Assembly (NCBI RefSeq): GCF_016862555.1
Contig: NZ_BONE01000046.1
Location: 1-64,000 of the forward strand
Length of the DNA: 64,000 nucleotides
Source of the DNA: Asanoa siamensis
GTDB lineage: Bacteria; Actinomycetota; Actinomycetes; Mycobacteriales; Micromonosporaceae
Direction of reading: 5' to 3'
Shown: in pieces, positions 45,577-53,637 of the stretch
Layout of the letters: every line of letters starts with the position of its first letter
How positions within the stretch are numbered: the first letter of the stretch is position 1
The notes under the pieces: model-generated
The model's input: only the letters and a program-made list of their open reading frames with translations
Databases searched by the model: none
Told to the model about the DNA's origin: nothing
Made by a program: the position numbers and the translations under genes

Positions 45577-46805
45577 CGACGATCCTCTTCCGCGTCCCGG
45601 GTGATCGGTGCTACAGCGGGGGGTTCGTTTCGCTTCGCGGCGCGGCGCGTGGCCCGGCCGGACGCGAGAACGTAGGCGGGGTCGCGGTCGAGGTTGTCCC
45701 GGTCGCGGTCGTAGCGGCGGGTGGTGCGGGGGTCGGCGTGGCCCATGGCGTCCTGGACGTCCTCGAGCGCGACGCCGTACTGCTTGGCAGCGGTCGCGGA
45801 TGCGTGTCGTAGCGAGTGCGGGGACAGTCGTGCGGCCGAGGGGATGCCTGCCTTGGCCGCGAGACGTCGGATGAGGAGGAAGACGTTCGGGGCGGCCAGT
45901 CGCCCGGTGCCGGCGGCGCCGGTCGCGAACAGGGGACCGGACAGCATGTTCACGGTGAGTCCGGCGGCCGCCGCGCGGGCTTTGAGGTAGTCGTCGACGG
46001 CGTCGCCGGTGTCCGGTGGCATCGGTCGTTCGCGGGGCCGGCCGCCCTTGCCCACGAATCGCAGGGTGCGGTGGCTGGCGTTGTAACTGAGGTCGTCAAC
46101 GTCGCGGGCGAGGGCCTCGTCTATGCGGAGACCGAGGTCGGCGAGGACGTGTAGCAAGGCCCGGTCGCGCATCGCGGCCAGGTACCTGGCGAGCAGGGTG
46201 GGGGATGGGTTGGCCCTCCAGCGGGCGGCCCGGTCGGCGGCCCGCGCGTCCGCTGCGGCGAGCAGCGCGTCGACCTCGTCGAGGGTGAGTCCCACGGTGG
46301 CCGACTCGTTGGGGATTTTCGGGCGTTTGACGCCGTCGAGTGGGTTCCGGGTGATCCGGCCGTCGGTGTTGACGACCAGGTACGTGTACCAGCTGGACAC
46401 GGCTGCCAGCGCCCGGGCAACGGTGCTCGGTGCGGCCGCGCGGCCGGCGCGGCCGCGCAGCGACCGCCATACCCGGAATTGGCCGACGTCGGTGGGGCGG
46501 GCGGACAGCGGGTCGAGTCGTTCGGTTTCGCACCACTGCAGGTATACGGACAGGTCTCGCTGGTAGGCCTGCTCGGTCTTCGGTGACTCGGTCTCCAGCA
46601 GCCAGGCGACGGTCAGCCGGCGGATGCTGTACCGGCTGCCGTCGTCGGGCGGAAGGGCCGGCAGCCGGGCGACGTCGGCGCTGAGCCGGGCGACCCGCGC
46701 GCCGGCTGGATCCCAGTCCGCTGCGGCGCTCGACGCGGGCGCGCGACCCACCTCGTGCGGGTTCAACGCCATGGTGCCCGTCGGCCTGGGCGGGGTCGCC
46801 GTCAT
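45564..46805 (-). CDS. tyrosine recombinase / integrase
   Basis: This 413-residue phage-type integrase has an N-terminal SAM-like core-binding domain (TEQAYQRDLSVYLQWCETER) and a C-terminal catalytic domain. The catalytic residues are visible: Arg in LGLRIDEALA, Lys in VGKGGRPRERP, HxxR in SPHSLRHASA, His in MGHADPRTTRRY and the Tyr nucleophile of that last motif. The ATG at 46805 is coupled (ATGA) to the zinc-motif gene before it; 76 upstream codons in frame are out-of-frame Arg-rich sequence. It would integrate or excise a mobile element, or resolve plasmid dimers. No attachment site could be placed. Confidence 0.93.
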   Translation of the reverse strand: MTATPPRPTGTMALNPHEVGRAPASSAAADWDPAGARVARLSADVARLPALPPDDGSRYSIRRLTVAWLLETESPKTEQAYQRDLSVYLQWCETERLDPLSARPTDVGQFRVWRSLRGRAGRAAAPSTVARALAAVSSWYTYLVVNTDGRITRNPLDGVKRPKIPNESATVGLTLDEVDALLAAADARAADRAARWRANPSPTLLARYLAAMRDRALLHVLADLGLRIDEALARDVDDLSYNASHRTLRFVGKGGRPRERPMPPDTGDAVDDYLKARAAAAGLTVNMLSGPLFATGAAGTGRLAAPNVFLLIRRLAAKAGIPSAARLSPHSLRHASATAAKQYGVALEDVQDAMGHADPRTTRRYDRDRDNLDRDPAYVLASGRATRRAAKRNEPPAVAPITRDAEEDRRWER

Positions 46806-47242
46806 CGGCGGCCGCCGGGGACGACGCGGAGTCGCGGTGGCGGCACCGGCAGCCCGAAGCCTTCGCGGGCGGCCCGGTCCAGGTGCATCTGGCGTTGGGC
46901 GGCGCCGTCGCGGCAGGATTGCGGCAGGTCTCGGCAGGCCAGGAACTGGTCGCCGGCGGGGGCGCTGGCCAGGATGCGCAGGTCGACGTCGCGGAGCTGC
47001 CGCCAGGACCGTCCGGTGTAGTCGTGCCCGCACAGGCCACAGACCGGAGCGCTGAGCTCATGCTCGGTGTGTAGCGCGGCCAAGGCGCGTCGCTCGTCGA
47101 CGCGGGGCGTGGTCGTGTAACCGCACGAGCAGACCGCACGCCATCTCGCTCCGGAGGACGCGAACCCGGCGACCAGGTGCATCACCATCGGTCCAGCCGC
47201 CCCGTCTTGCCCCGGGCCGACTGCGGGACGATCGCCAGCCAT
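46802..47242 (-). CDS. hypothetical zinc-motif protein
   Basis: This 146-residue protein has CSCGYTTTP and, about 30 residues on, CGLCGHDYTGR, plus two further Cys, so it probably binds zinc. The start ATG overlaps the stop of the gene upstream (TGATG), and the stop overlaps the integrase start. It could be a small partner of the recombinase such as a directionality factor, but nothing specific supports that. Confidence 0.6.
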   Translation of the reverse strand: MAGDRPAVGPGQDGAAGPMVMHLVAGFASSGARWRAVCSCGYTTTPRVDERRALAALHTEHELSAPVCGLCGHDYTGRSWRQLRDVDLRILASAPAGDQFLACRDLPQSCRDGAAQRQMHLDRAAREGFGLPVPPPRLRVVPGGRR

Positions 47243-48045
47243 CAGCGCCCACCAGCCAACGCGGCCGCAGGATCGACCATCGCGGCGGCGATCGCCTCGT
47301 CGGACAGGCCGGACCGGCGCGCGGCCACGACCGCACGCTGCTCGGTGCGGGAGAGCCCGGCGCGCAGGTCGGGGAGCACCGAGAGCAGCGCGGCCGCGGC
47401 CGCCGGGCTGAGGTGGTCGTCGCCGATCGCCGCGGCGACGGCGGCCTGCAACGGCAACGGTGCGCCGCGCTCCCGCCACGCAACGGCGTGGTCCGCGTCG
47501 GCGTGCGGCGCGTACCGGGCGGACAGCACGGTCAGCGGCGCGAGTTCGGCGCCAGCCTGCGCGGCCTCGGCCAGGAGCCAGCCCAGCCCGCGATCGCGGA
47601 CCAGGGACGCGACCATCTGGTCGTCGACGTAGCCGCCGGGATCGGCTGCCGTCGCCTCGGCCAGCAGACGCCGGGCAAGGACCTCCTGGAGTGGGTCATC
47701 GGGGCGGTCGGGGGAGTCGAGGTCGCGAAGCTCAGATTCGACCAGCCACAGCGGACCGGACCGGCTGCTGCCTCCGTCGAGGCGGCCGCGCCGGCCCGCG
47801 GCCGCGAGCCGGATCGCGGTCAGCGCGATCGCCATCATCGAGTGGCTGCGGTAGAGCCGGACCTGCGCGCCGGCCAGGTCAGCGGCGTCGACCAGCGCGC
47901 GGACGGTAGCCATGCCCGGCCCGTCGGTCCACTCCAGCCGCCAGACAGGACCGTTGTCATGGGTCGGCTCAACCGGCGCGCCGTACCGCTTCTCCAGCTC
48001 GCGGGCCAGGGTGCGTAGCCGCCGGGGGCGGTCGGTGCCCGTCAT
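47242..48045 (-). CDS. hypothetical protein, paralogue of the gene at 51481
   Basis: This 267-residue protein shares its whole layout with the 269-residue protein at 51481-52290: a helix ending ELEKRYG, then RLEWTDGPGMATVRALVDAA, an RLYRSHSMMAIALTAIRL block, a variable acidic middle, and the strand VLSARYAPHADADHAVAW before a helical end. The pair is 3.5 kb apart in the same operon. Function is unknown. The start was chosen for the TGATG overlap with the gene upstream. Confidence 0.65.
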   Translation of the reverse strand: MTGTDRPRRLRTLARELEKRYGAPVEPTHDNGPVWRLEWTDGPGMATVRALVDAADLAGAQVRLYRSHSMMAIALTAIRLAAAGRRGRLDGGSSRSGPLWLVESELRDLDSPDRPDDPLQEVLARRLLAEATAADPGGYVDDQMVASLVRDRGLGWLLAEAAQAGAELAPLTVLSARYAPHADADHAVAWRERGAPLPLQAAVAAAIGDDHLSPAAAAALLSVLPDLRAGLSRTEQRAVVAARRSGLSDEAIAAAMVDPAAALAGGR

Positions 48046-49010
48046 CAGCGCCCCGTATCGGGCGTCGCGCGGAGCGATCCGGGCGCGTCTGCTGCGGCCC
48101 GCCGCGCGTCCCGCGGTGGGTCTGCCGCGACGAACCGCCGGACGGCGGCGATCACCGCGTCGACCTCGTCCCACTGATCGGCCTGGCCGATCAGCGCCAC
48201 GGCGATCACTTCGGGCGCCGCGCCGGGATGGGTCGCCAGCAGCCGCTCGAAGACCCCGGCCGCGACCTCTGTGGTCAGGTGCGGAGGTACACCGCGTACC
48301 CAGGAGGCGGCCCAGTCCCGCAGCGCCGCGCGCAGCGACGCGTTCGGGTCGACCGGCGCCCGCGCCGGCTCGGGCTCGGCCGCCCGGGCGGCGACCGACG
48401 GCGACCCAACCAAGGTCGGCGGCGCGGTGATGACCGGCCGCCCGTCACGCAGCAGCAGGGTCAGCGGCCGCACCGGGACATGTTCCTCGACGGCACCCTC
48501 CGGAACGGAGCCGCCGGACCGGCGCGGGGCGTATTCGGCGGCGTACGCCCACGGCCACCCTTGAGCGATGTCGTCGTGGTGGGCGCGGCACCACAGGGAG
48601 CGGTCGGCGGCCAACACGATGTCGCCGGTCTCCCAGTGCTCCTCGGCGGCCAGGACCTCGCCGCTGACGACGTCCCGGTCAGCGACCGGCGCGAACCCGT
48701 CGGCGGTCCGGGCAAGCTCGGCGCCGCGGCCGCGTGCCCGGGGCGCAGCGGCGCCTGGCGCGATCGGCGAAGCGGGTGCCTGGTCGTGGGTGGCGAGCCA
48801 GTGTTCGCCGGCGTCGGTGAGCCGCCAGTAGTCCTGCTGCCCGCTGTGTTTGGCTTCCGCTGTGACGTAGAACAGCGTGGCCAAGCCGGCGCCGACCAGC
48901 TTGCCCAGGTGCCGGTTGGTGCTAATCGAGACGGTGTCGACGGTCCATTCACGGCGGCCGCAGCGGCGGGCGGCGTCGAGTAGGTCCGGTGTCGGCGCGA
49001 GCTCAACCAT
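48045..49010 (-). CDS. hypothetical protein with N-terminal winged helix
   Basis: This 321-residue protein has a winged-helix-like N-terminus (SISTNRHLGKLVGAGLATLF, then YWRLTDAGEHWLA). A beta-rich middle and a C-terminal helical domain starting SLRAALRDWAASWVRG follow. It may bind DNA and regulate the operon. It overlaps its neighbours by a few bases at each end. Confidence 0.6.
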   Translation of the reverse strand: MVELAPTPDLLDAARRCGRREWTVDTVSISTNRHLGKLVGAGLATLFYVTAEAKHSGQQDYWRLTDAGEHWLATHDQAPASPIAPGAAAPRARGRGAELARTADGFAPVADRDVVSGEVLAAEEHWETGDIVLAADRSLWCRAHHDDIAQGWPWAYAAEYAPRRSGGSVPEGAVEEHVPVRPLTLLLRDGRPVITAPPTLVGSPSVAARAAEPEPARAPVDPNASLRAALRDWAASWVRGVPPHLTTEVAAGVFERLLATHPGAAPEVIAVALIGQADQWDEVDAVIAAVRRFVAADPPRDARRAAADAPGSLRATPDTGR

Positions 49011-49365
49011 CGTTGGGGTCCCAATCCTGCGGTGCGGTGCGAGGCGGCGGTGGTTGCTCGGCTGCGCCGGCCGCGGGCAGGGCGAAGCGGAGCCGAGCGA
49101 TCGCGGTCACGGCGGCCCCGTGCCGGTCCGCCTCGGCTGCCTCGGTCACCAGTTGACGCAAGGCGTGGGGGTCCGCGCTGCCGGCTTGGGCCGCCGACAG
49201 GGCCTGCGCGAGGTGCCGGGCGGCGGCCTCGAGCGCACGTTGCTGCCCCTCGCGGTGGCGGTCTTCCTCGGAGGCCCAGCCCTGCCGGACCAGATGAGGG
49301 GGAATCAGGGTCGACATGGCCTCGTGCTCTTCGTGCTGGCTGGCGCTTCGGTCGGTGTCAGCCAC
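49003..49365 (-). CDS. hypothetical helical protein
   Basis: This 120-residue protein is dominated by an Ala/Arg/Glu helix (QQRALEAAARHLAQALSAAQ) and ends in a Pro-rich tail. The start is a GTG; an ATG 16 codons in is also possible. It is coupled to the winged-helix gene. The 150 bases between it and the upstream gene contain nothing I can identify. Confidence 0.5.
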   Translation of the reverse strand: MADTDRSASQHEEHEAMSTLIPPHLVRQGWASEEDRHREGQQRALEAAARHLAQALSAAQAGSADPHALRQLVTEAAEADRHGAAVTAIARLRFALPAAGAAEQPPPPRTAPQDWDPNDG

Positions 49366-49515
49366 GGCGACCTGCCCACGCCGCCGCTCGTCGCAGGCCT
49401 CGCCGGGCGGCGCCGATCCGCGCGCGGTCGTGCGGCCACTGGTCAGACAGCCGACACGGGGTGGTCACCGCCGCGGTGAACAACGAGGCCATGATGATCC
49501 CGTACGCGAACGTGA

Positions 49516-50010
49516 TCACGATGCATCGAGGCCTTCCTGGCGGGTCCCGGCGGACCGGGTGCGGCGGGCTTGGTCATCTTCGAGCGGGTCACCGTTTGAG
49601 GGCAGCTTTGGGGGACGTGACAGAGCGTCGGCCGCCTCAAAGTGGCTCACAGCATCGGTGGGCCGGGCTGGGCCGTCCTGGTAGAGCCGGCAGGTGAGGC
49701 AGACGACCTGGTCGGCGGTGGCCGGCACGACGATCGGGGAGCCGCACCGTACGCAGAAGCAGGACGCGTCGCGCGGCAGGAAGTCCGCGACGGTCACGCG
49801 GTAATGGTGGAACGCGGGGCAGGCCAGCTCGACGGGCTCCCCGGGGTCGAAGTCGCCGCCGGCGGTGATCGCGTAGTCAACGCCGGTGCTGGTGGCCACG
49901 ATGCCGCATTGCGGGCAGCGGGTGTAGACGGTGTCGATGTCCAGCCCGCCGTCCGGTCGGGTCTGGAAGCGGGGGACCGCGTCTGCGGGGATGAGGTCCA
50001 TCGTGGTCAC
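49516..50010 (-). CDS. hypothetical protein with zinc ribbons
   Basis: This protein has about 164 residues from the GTG that overlaps the upstream stop (GTGA); an ATG three codons in also works. It has CPQCGIVAT, then CFCVRCGSP and CLTCRLYQ, that is, two or three Cys pairs of the zinc-ribbon type. The C-terminus is polar and disordered. Nucleic-acid binding is likely but unproven. Confidence 0.6.
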   Translation of the reverse strand: MTTMDLIPADAVPRFQTRPDGGLDIDTVYTRCPQCGIVATSTGVDYAITAGGDFDPGEPVELACPAFHHYRVTVADFLPRDASCFCVRCGSPIVVPATADQVVCLTCRLYQDGPARPTDAVSHFEAADALSRPPKLPSNGDPLEDDQARRTRSAGTRQEGLDAS

Positions 50011-50447
50011 CGGGTCTCGTGTTGCGTGATCAGCCGGGCGAGCTGTGCCCGGCGGGCCTTCGCGGCCCGCTCTGCGGTGGCGGCGGTGTGTCCCAGCGCG
50101 ACGCCGATCTGCTGCCAGCCGATGCCGGCGGCGACCGCGGCGTCGATCAGGTCGAGTTCGCGACGCTCGGCGTGGTAGCGGGTCTCGTCGACCAGCGTCA
50201 GGCCGTCGAGCAGGTCCTGCGGGGTCGGGCGGGGGAAGGTCTGGCCCAGAAGCCGGTAGTGGATCTCTCCGGTCGGGGTCATGGTGGTGTACTCGTCGCC
50301 GCCGTTGGCGGCGTGCTCGGCGTGCGCGGTCACGGCGGCCCACAGCCGGTGAATCGGCTCGGCGGCGGCCAGGCTGGTTTCGTAGCGGGCGCTGAGCCGG
50401 TCCCGGGTGGTCCACGGGTCGCGGTGGTCGTACCGCTCGCGGGTCAT
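50007..50447 (-). CDS. hypothetical protein with helix-turn-helix-like end
   Basis: This 146-residue protein ends with a helix-turn-helix-like segment (DAAVAAGIGWQQIGVALGHT, then AERAAKARRAQLA) similar to the homeodomain-like ends of transposase and sigma-type proteins. The rest is not recognised. It overlaps (ATGA) the gene before it and (GTGA) the gene after it. Confidence 0.6.
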   Translation of the reverse strand: MTRERYDHRDPWTTRDRLSARYETSLAAAEPIHRLWAAVTAHAEHAANGGDEYTTMTPTGEIHYRLLGQTFPRPTPQDLLDGLTLVDETRYHAERRELDLIDAAVAAGIGWQQIGVALGHTAATAERAAKARRAQLARLITQHETR

Positions 50448-50941
50448 CGCTGCCCGCCCGGGCCGCCGTCGGGCGCGGCCGCCGCGGCCGGAGGCCCGTC
50501 GACGACGCCGAGGACCTTCGCGACGTAGTCGTAGGCCCTGGTGTGCTGCGGCAGGTCGGGCAGGTCGCGTTCGAGCTGTCGCTGACCGTCTGACCAGGTG
50601 GTCCAGATCGCGGTGACCTCGTCGGAGCTGAGCCCGGTAGCGAGGGTGACCTGCTCGGCGGTGGCGCCGCTGATCACCGCGTTGTGGATCCGGTTGGCGG
50701 TGATGCGGCCGAGGTGGTCGTGCAGGGCGCGGACGCTCGCGAGGTGCTCCAGCTCCAGCGGCAGCCGCGCGACGCGACGCGGGTCGCCGGGCGGGACGTC
50801 GAGCGCCAGGTCAGTGTCGCCGAGCCAGCGCACCACGTCACCGACCCTGCGGGCCAGGTGCAGCGGGTGCACCCGCTGCGCGTCGGCGTAGGTCACCGGG
50901 CGCGCCGGCGGGTTCGGGTACAGGTTGGGCAGGTCGGTCAT
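50444..50941 (-). CDS. hypothetical protein
   Basis: This 165-residue helical protein has a Pro/Ala-rich tail. The central stretch (HDHLGRITANRIHNAVISGA and TGLSSDEVTAIWTTW) contains a helix-turn-helix-like pattern. The ATG has GGAG upstream. It lies after a 154-base gap that holds no gene, so a second promoter could lie there. Confidence 0.55.
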   Translation of the reverse strand: MTDLPNLYPNPPARPVTYADAQRVHPLHLARRVGDVVRWLGDTDLALDVPPGDPRRVARLPLELEHLASVRALHDHLGRITANRIHNAVISGATAEQVTLATGLSSDEVTAIWTTWSDGQRQLERDLPDLPQHTRAYDYVAKVLGVVDGPPAAAAAPDGGPGGQR

Positions 50942-51095
50942 TGGCCGTCTCTCCGGTGGGGACTTATCGCGGGCGCCGGCCCACGGGCTCGGATATCAAT
51001 CTTCACCGGAGGGACCGGTGGTCTGGGGGATCGCCCGGGGTGTGGGTCGGACCCGGACGGCGGGGTGCCGCTGGCACAACGGCCGTCGGTTTGAC

Positions 51096-51464
51096 CTAGT
51101 CGCCACCGGGTGCCTCGGCGCCGGCGTCGACCGGGTCGAGAAGGTCGTCGGCCGCGGTGTCGTGGTCGGCGGCGGCGAGCAGGCGGGCCGCCTCGCCGAG
51201 GCGGTTCCGGGGCAGCAGGCCGCGCCCGTGCTGGTAGAGGAACGCGCCGTGGTCCCACCAGCCGAAGGGGTAGGCGGTCATCGACGAGCCGTGCAGGTCG
51301 ACGTGGTCGAGGCGCGCGACGATGTCGCCGCGGTCCGGCTCGAGCGCGGCCACGTCGGCCGCGATCTCGTCGCGGTCGCCGACCGCCAAGGGCTGTTCGG
51401 TTCCGGTGCACCAGATGACGTACTCGTCGGCGTCGGCCGCCGGCCGGATGATGACGTACCCCAC
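51096..51464 (-). CDS. hypothetical protein
   Basis: This 122-residue acidic protein has a beta-strand start (GYVIIRPAADADEYVIWCTG) and a helical end. The GTG has a very strong AAGGAGGG at five bases. No family is recognised. Short proteins of this shape are common in actinobacterial mobile DNA. Confidence 0.55.
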   Translation of the reverse strand: MGYVIIRPAADADEYVIWCTGTEQPLAVGDRDEIAADVAALEPDRGDIVARLDHVDLHGSSMTAYPFGWWDHGAFLYQHGRGLLPRNRLGEAARLLAAADHDTAADDLLDPVDAGAEAPGGD

Positions 51465-51480
51465 GGTGTCCCTCCTTCGC

Positions 51481-52290
51481 TTAGCGCGGGGCCGGCTCGG
51501 GCGGCCCGGCCCGACGCGCGGCCGCGGTGATGGCGGCTTCGGTGCGGGCCCATTCGGCCCGCAGGTCGGGTAAGAGCGCGAGCAGTGCCGCCCCCGCCGC
51601 GGCGGGCGGGTCGTCGTCGGCTAGGGCGAGGGCGACGGCGGTGTGTAGCGGCAGGGGTTGGGCCCGGTGGGCCCAGGCGACCGCGGCGCCGGCGTCGGCG
51701 TGCGCGGCGTAGCGGGCGGACAGCACGACCAGCGGCGGCACCGTCGCGCCGTTGGCGATGACCTGTTCGACGAGCCAGCCGACGCCGCGCGTGCGGATCA
51801 GGTCGACGGCGGTTTCCGTCGCGTCCAGCGGCACCGGGCTGCCGCCGGGCACCCACCGTTGCGGCCGCGTCGCTTCCCAGTCGGCTCGGGCCGTCTTCGC
51901 TTTCGCGATGGCCGTGGCGACGAGCAGCTCTGCCAGGGCGTCCTGCAGCGCGTCGGTACCACGGTCGGGGTGGTCCAGATCGAGGGCCTCCCACTCGACG
52001 ATCTCCTGCGGATGGCGCCCACCGTCGTGGCGGCCCAGCTTTCCCGCGGTCTTCATCCGGATCGCCGTGACCGCGATCGCCTTGGTCGAGTAGCGCCGGT
52101 ACAGGCGAAGGTCGGCGCCGGCCAGATCGGCGGCGGCCGCCAGCGCGCGCACGGCTGGTTCGCCGGGCCCGTCCACCCAGTCCAGCTGCCACCTCGCGCC
52201 GGTGTCGTACGAGACCTCGAAGCGGCCACCGAAGCGCTGCTCCAGCCGGCGGGCGAACAGGCGCACCTTCCGGGCGCGGTCAGCGGCCAC
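51481..52290 (-). CDS. hypothetical protein, paralogue of the gene at 47242
   Basis: This 269-residue relative of the 47242 protein shows the same blocks (LEQRFGGRFEVSYDTGARWQ, RALAAAADLAGADLRLYRRY, VLSARYAAHADAGAAVAW). The GTG at 52290 has GGAGG six bases upstream and is preferred to a GTG seven codons earlier. Keeping both copies in one operon suggests they have split roles or form a heteromer. Function is unknown. Confidence 0.65.
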   Translation of the reverse strand: MAADRARKVRLFARRLEQRFGGRFEVSYDTGARWQLDWVDGPGEPAVRALAAAADLAGADLRLYRRYSTKAIAVTAIRMKTAGKLGRHDGGRHPQEIVEWEALDLDHPDRGTDALQDALAELLVATAIAKAKTARADWEATRPQRWVPGGSPVPLDATETAVDLIRTRGVGWLVEQVIANGATVPPLVVLSARYAAHADAGAAVAWAHRAQPLPLHTAVALALADDDPPAAAGAALLALLPDLRAEWARTEAAITAAARRAGPPEPAPR

Positions 52291-52335
52291 CGTCGTCCTC
52301 CGTCCCCGCACGCGGCGCCAGCAGGTCGGTGGCCA

Positions 52336-52797
52336 TCAGGCGTGGACCGGCTGGGCGTCGCCGAGCGACCAGCGGTCATCGCCCGGGTAGTGGCCGTGTA
52401 GGTCCGGCCACACGAGCTGCAGCGCACGCACGGTCCGGTCGGGGTAGAGACGGTGGGCGGTCGTGACCGGTGCGGTGGGCGCGTCGACGACCCGCAACGG
52501 GACCGAGGCGATCTCGTCGAGGGCCTCGCCCGGCCGCAGCTCGGCGCCGAGGCTGCGGTGGGCCGCCGTGTTGAGCAGGTGGCCGGCGATGTCGGCCGGC
52601 AATCCGCAGACGATCAGCTCGGGCAGGCCGGCGGCGGTCAGGCCGACGGTGTAGGCGAACGGCGCCCCGTTCCCGCCCCGGGCCGGGAAGACGCTCTGGA
52701 CCATCCAGCCGTGCTCGGCGATGACCCGCAGGTTGTGCTGGTCGGCGGCGTCCCGCGCGCCTGCGCCGCCGTGGTGCGTGCCGGCCATCGCGGTCAC
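52336..52797 (-). CDS. DUF4262-family protein
   Basis: This protein of 153 residues has the DUF4262 pattern: GWMVQSVFPARGGNGAPFAY running into TVGLTAAGLPELIVCGLPA, then LLNTAAHRSLGAELRPGE. The family is widespread in actinobacteria and has no known function. It starts at a GTG in a GTGA overlap with the gene before it. Confidence 0.75.
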   Translation of the reverse strand: MTAMAGTHHGGAGARDAADQHNLRVIAEHGWMVQSVFPARGGNGAPFAYTVGLTAAGLPELIVCGLPADIAGHLLNTAAHRSLGAELRPGEALDEIASVPLRVVDAPTAPVTTAHRLYPDRTVRALQLVWPDLHGHYPGDDRWSLGDAQPVHA

Positions 52798-53303
52798 CCC
52801 TGGTTTGGGGTGGCGGCGGTCGCGGCGAGCACCGCGCGGGCGAGCTGGCAGCGCGAGTCGGTCGCGAAGTAGGTGTCGGGCATGGCGAGCTGGGCGATGT
52901 CGAGCAGGCCTTGGGCCAGCGCCGCTACGGCGGCCGGCGAGGCGGCGTCGCCGTCCGCGATGCGGCCGGCGACCGCGAGGTTGTGCTCGCGCGGGTCGTC
53001 CGGGTCATGGGGAACAGTGTCGGCCGCGTCGAGGGGCCCGGTGCCGACGCTGATCGTCGGCCGGACGGTGCCGTCCTGGGCGTCCTGCCCGCGCAGCTGC
53101 CGGGCGATGCGGGCCGCGGTCGCGGCGAGCGTGTCCAGGTCGTGGGCGGCGCCGTCCCCGTCGCCGGCGGCGAGGTGGTGGTCGAGCGCGCGCAGCCGGG
53201 CGTCCATGCTCGCGCGCAGCGAGGGGTTCAGCCACAGCGGGCCGGCCGGGGTGTCGTCGGGCGGGCCGGGTTCGGAGGAGCCGGGGGTCATCGTCACGTC
53301 CAT
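52794..53303 (-). CDS. hypothetical protein, first gene of the 45.5-53 kb operon
   Basis: This 169-residue Ala/Asp-rich helical protein has no motif I recognise. Its ATG (53303) lies inside the left arm of the palindrome at 53300-53327 and has no ribosome site. If transcription starts from the TAGGAT element inside that palindrome, the message is nearly leaderless. It heads thirteen minus-strand genes that run down to 44140. Confidence 0.6.
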   Translation of the reverse strand: MDVTMTPGSSEPGPPDDTPAGPLWLNPSLRASMDARLRALDHHLAAGDGDGAAHDLDTLAATAARIARQLRGQDAQDGTVRPTISVGTGPLDAADTVPHDPDDPREHNLAVAGRIADGDAASPAAVAALAQGLLDIAQLAMPDTYFATDSRCQLARAVLAATAATPNQG

Positions 53304-53327
53304 AGGATAACAGTCATTATCCTATGG
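53300..53327. promoter_or_regulatory. perfect 11-bp inverted repeat at a divergent promoter
   Basis: CCATAGGATAA (53300-53310) and TTATCCTATGG (53317-53327) are exact reverse complements with a six-base spacer. The left arm covers the start codon of the minus-strand operon. The right side faces the interrupted plus-strand gene. The arms contain -10-like TAGGAT/ATCCTA. A protein bound here would block the operon's start, so this looks like an autoregulatory operator. Confidence 0.6.
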
Positions 53328-53337
53328 AGACAGTCCG

Positions 53338-53400
53338 GCTAGATTATCTTTTTTGATAATTTTTAAGTGTTATTTTTTCTTGGAAAGATTTAATGTAGGC
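53338..53400. other. AT-rich block with short inverted repeat
   Basis: These 60 or so bases are mostly A and T in a very GC-rich setting. They include ATTATC (53343-53348) and GATAAT (53355-53360) around six T. The block precedes the coiled-coil protein gene. It could be that gene's promoter, a partition or origin-like site, or an Lsr2 target. Confidence 0.5.
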
Positions 53401-53408
53401 TGTCCAGC

Positions 53409-53438
53409 GTGACCGTCGAGACCATCGTGACCGCCGAT
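53409..53438 (+). pseudogene. detached first 10 codons of the coiled-coil protein gene
   Basis: GTG at 53409 opens a frame VTVETIVTAD that stops exactly at the Tn7-like element. Removing the element and one CCGAT copy joins this frame, in phase, to codon SRRRPCAYP at 56662. The original gene therefore probably began here, with about 10 residues now cut off. No strong ribosome site precedes this GTG. Confidence 0.7.
53434..53438. repeat. target-site duplication, left copy (CCGAT)
   Basis: CCGAT directly precedes the TGTC end of the element and is repeated exactly after the other end at 56657-56661. Five bases is the duplication length made by Tn7-family transposition. Confidence 0.9.
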
Positions 53439-53463
53439 TGTCGCTTCGCAGCTGAGCTGGCGA
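53439..53463 (+). repeat. left terminal inverted repeat and TnsB-site array
   Basis: The end reads TGTCGCTTCGC, then TGAGCTGGCGA. The motif TGGCGA(A/G) recurs in the same orientation at 53458, 53478, 53489, 53509, 53619 and 53639, the pattern of TnsB-binding sites at a Tn7-type left end. Confidence 0.88.
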
Positions 53464-53637
53464 ATCCTGCGCCGGCGTGGCGAGCCAGTGGCGAGTTCTC
53501 AGGCGAGGTGGCGAGCCGTGTGAGCGCGCTGCCTTGAAGACTTCGGTGACAGGTCGCGTGAGGTGGGCGCTTTTCAACAGGGACCGGACCCGTCCGTGGG
53601 CTCTCGTCGGAGCTTGGGTGGCGAATTCTCATCGGAA

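Noticed and set aside
45564-46805. att sites for the tyrosine recombinase
   Set aside because: No direct repeat pair flanking the recombinase region could be recognised by eye, so no boundaries are claimed.
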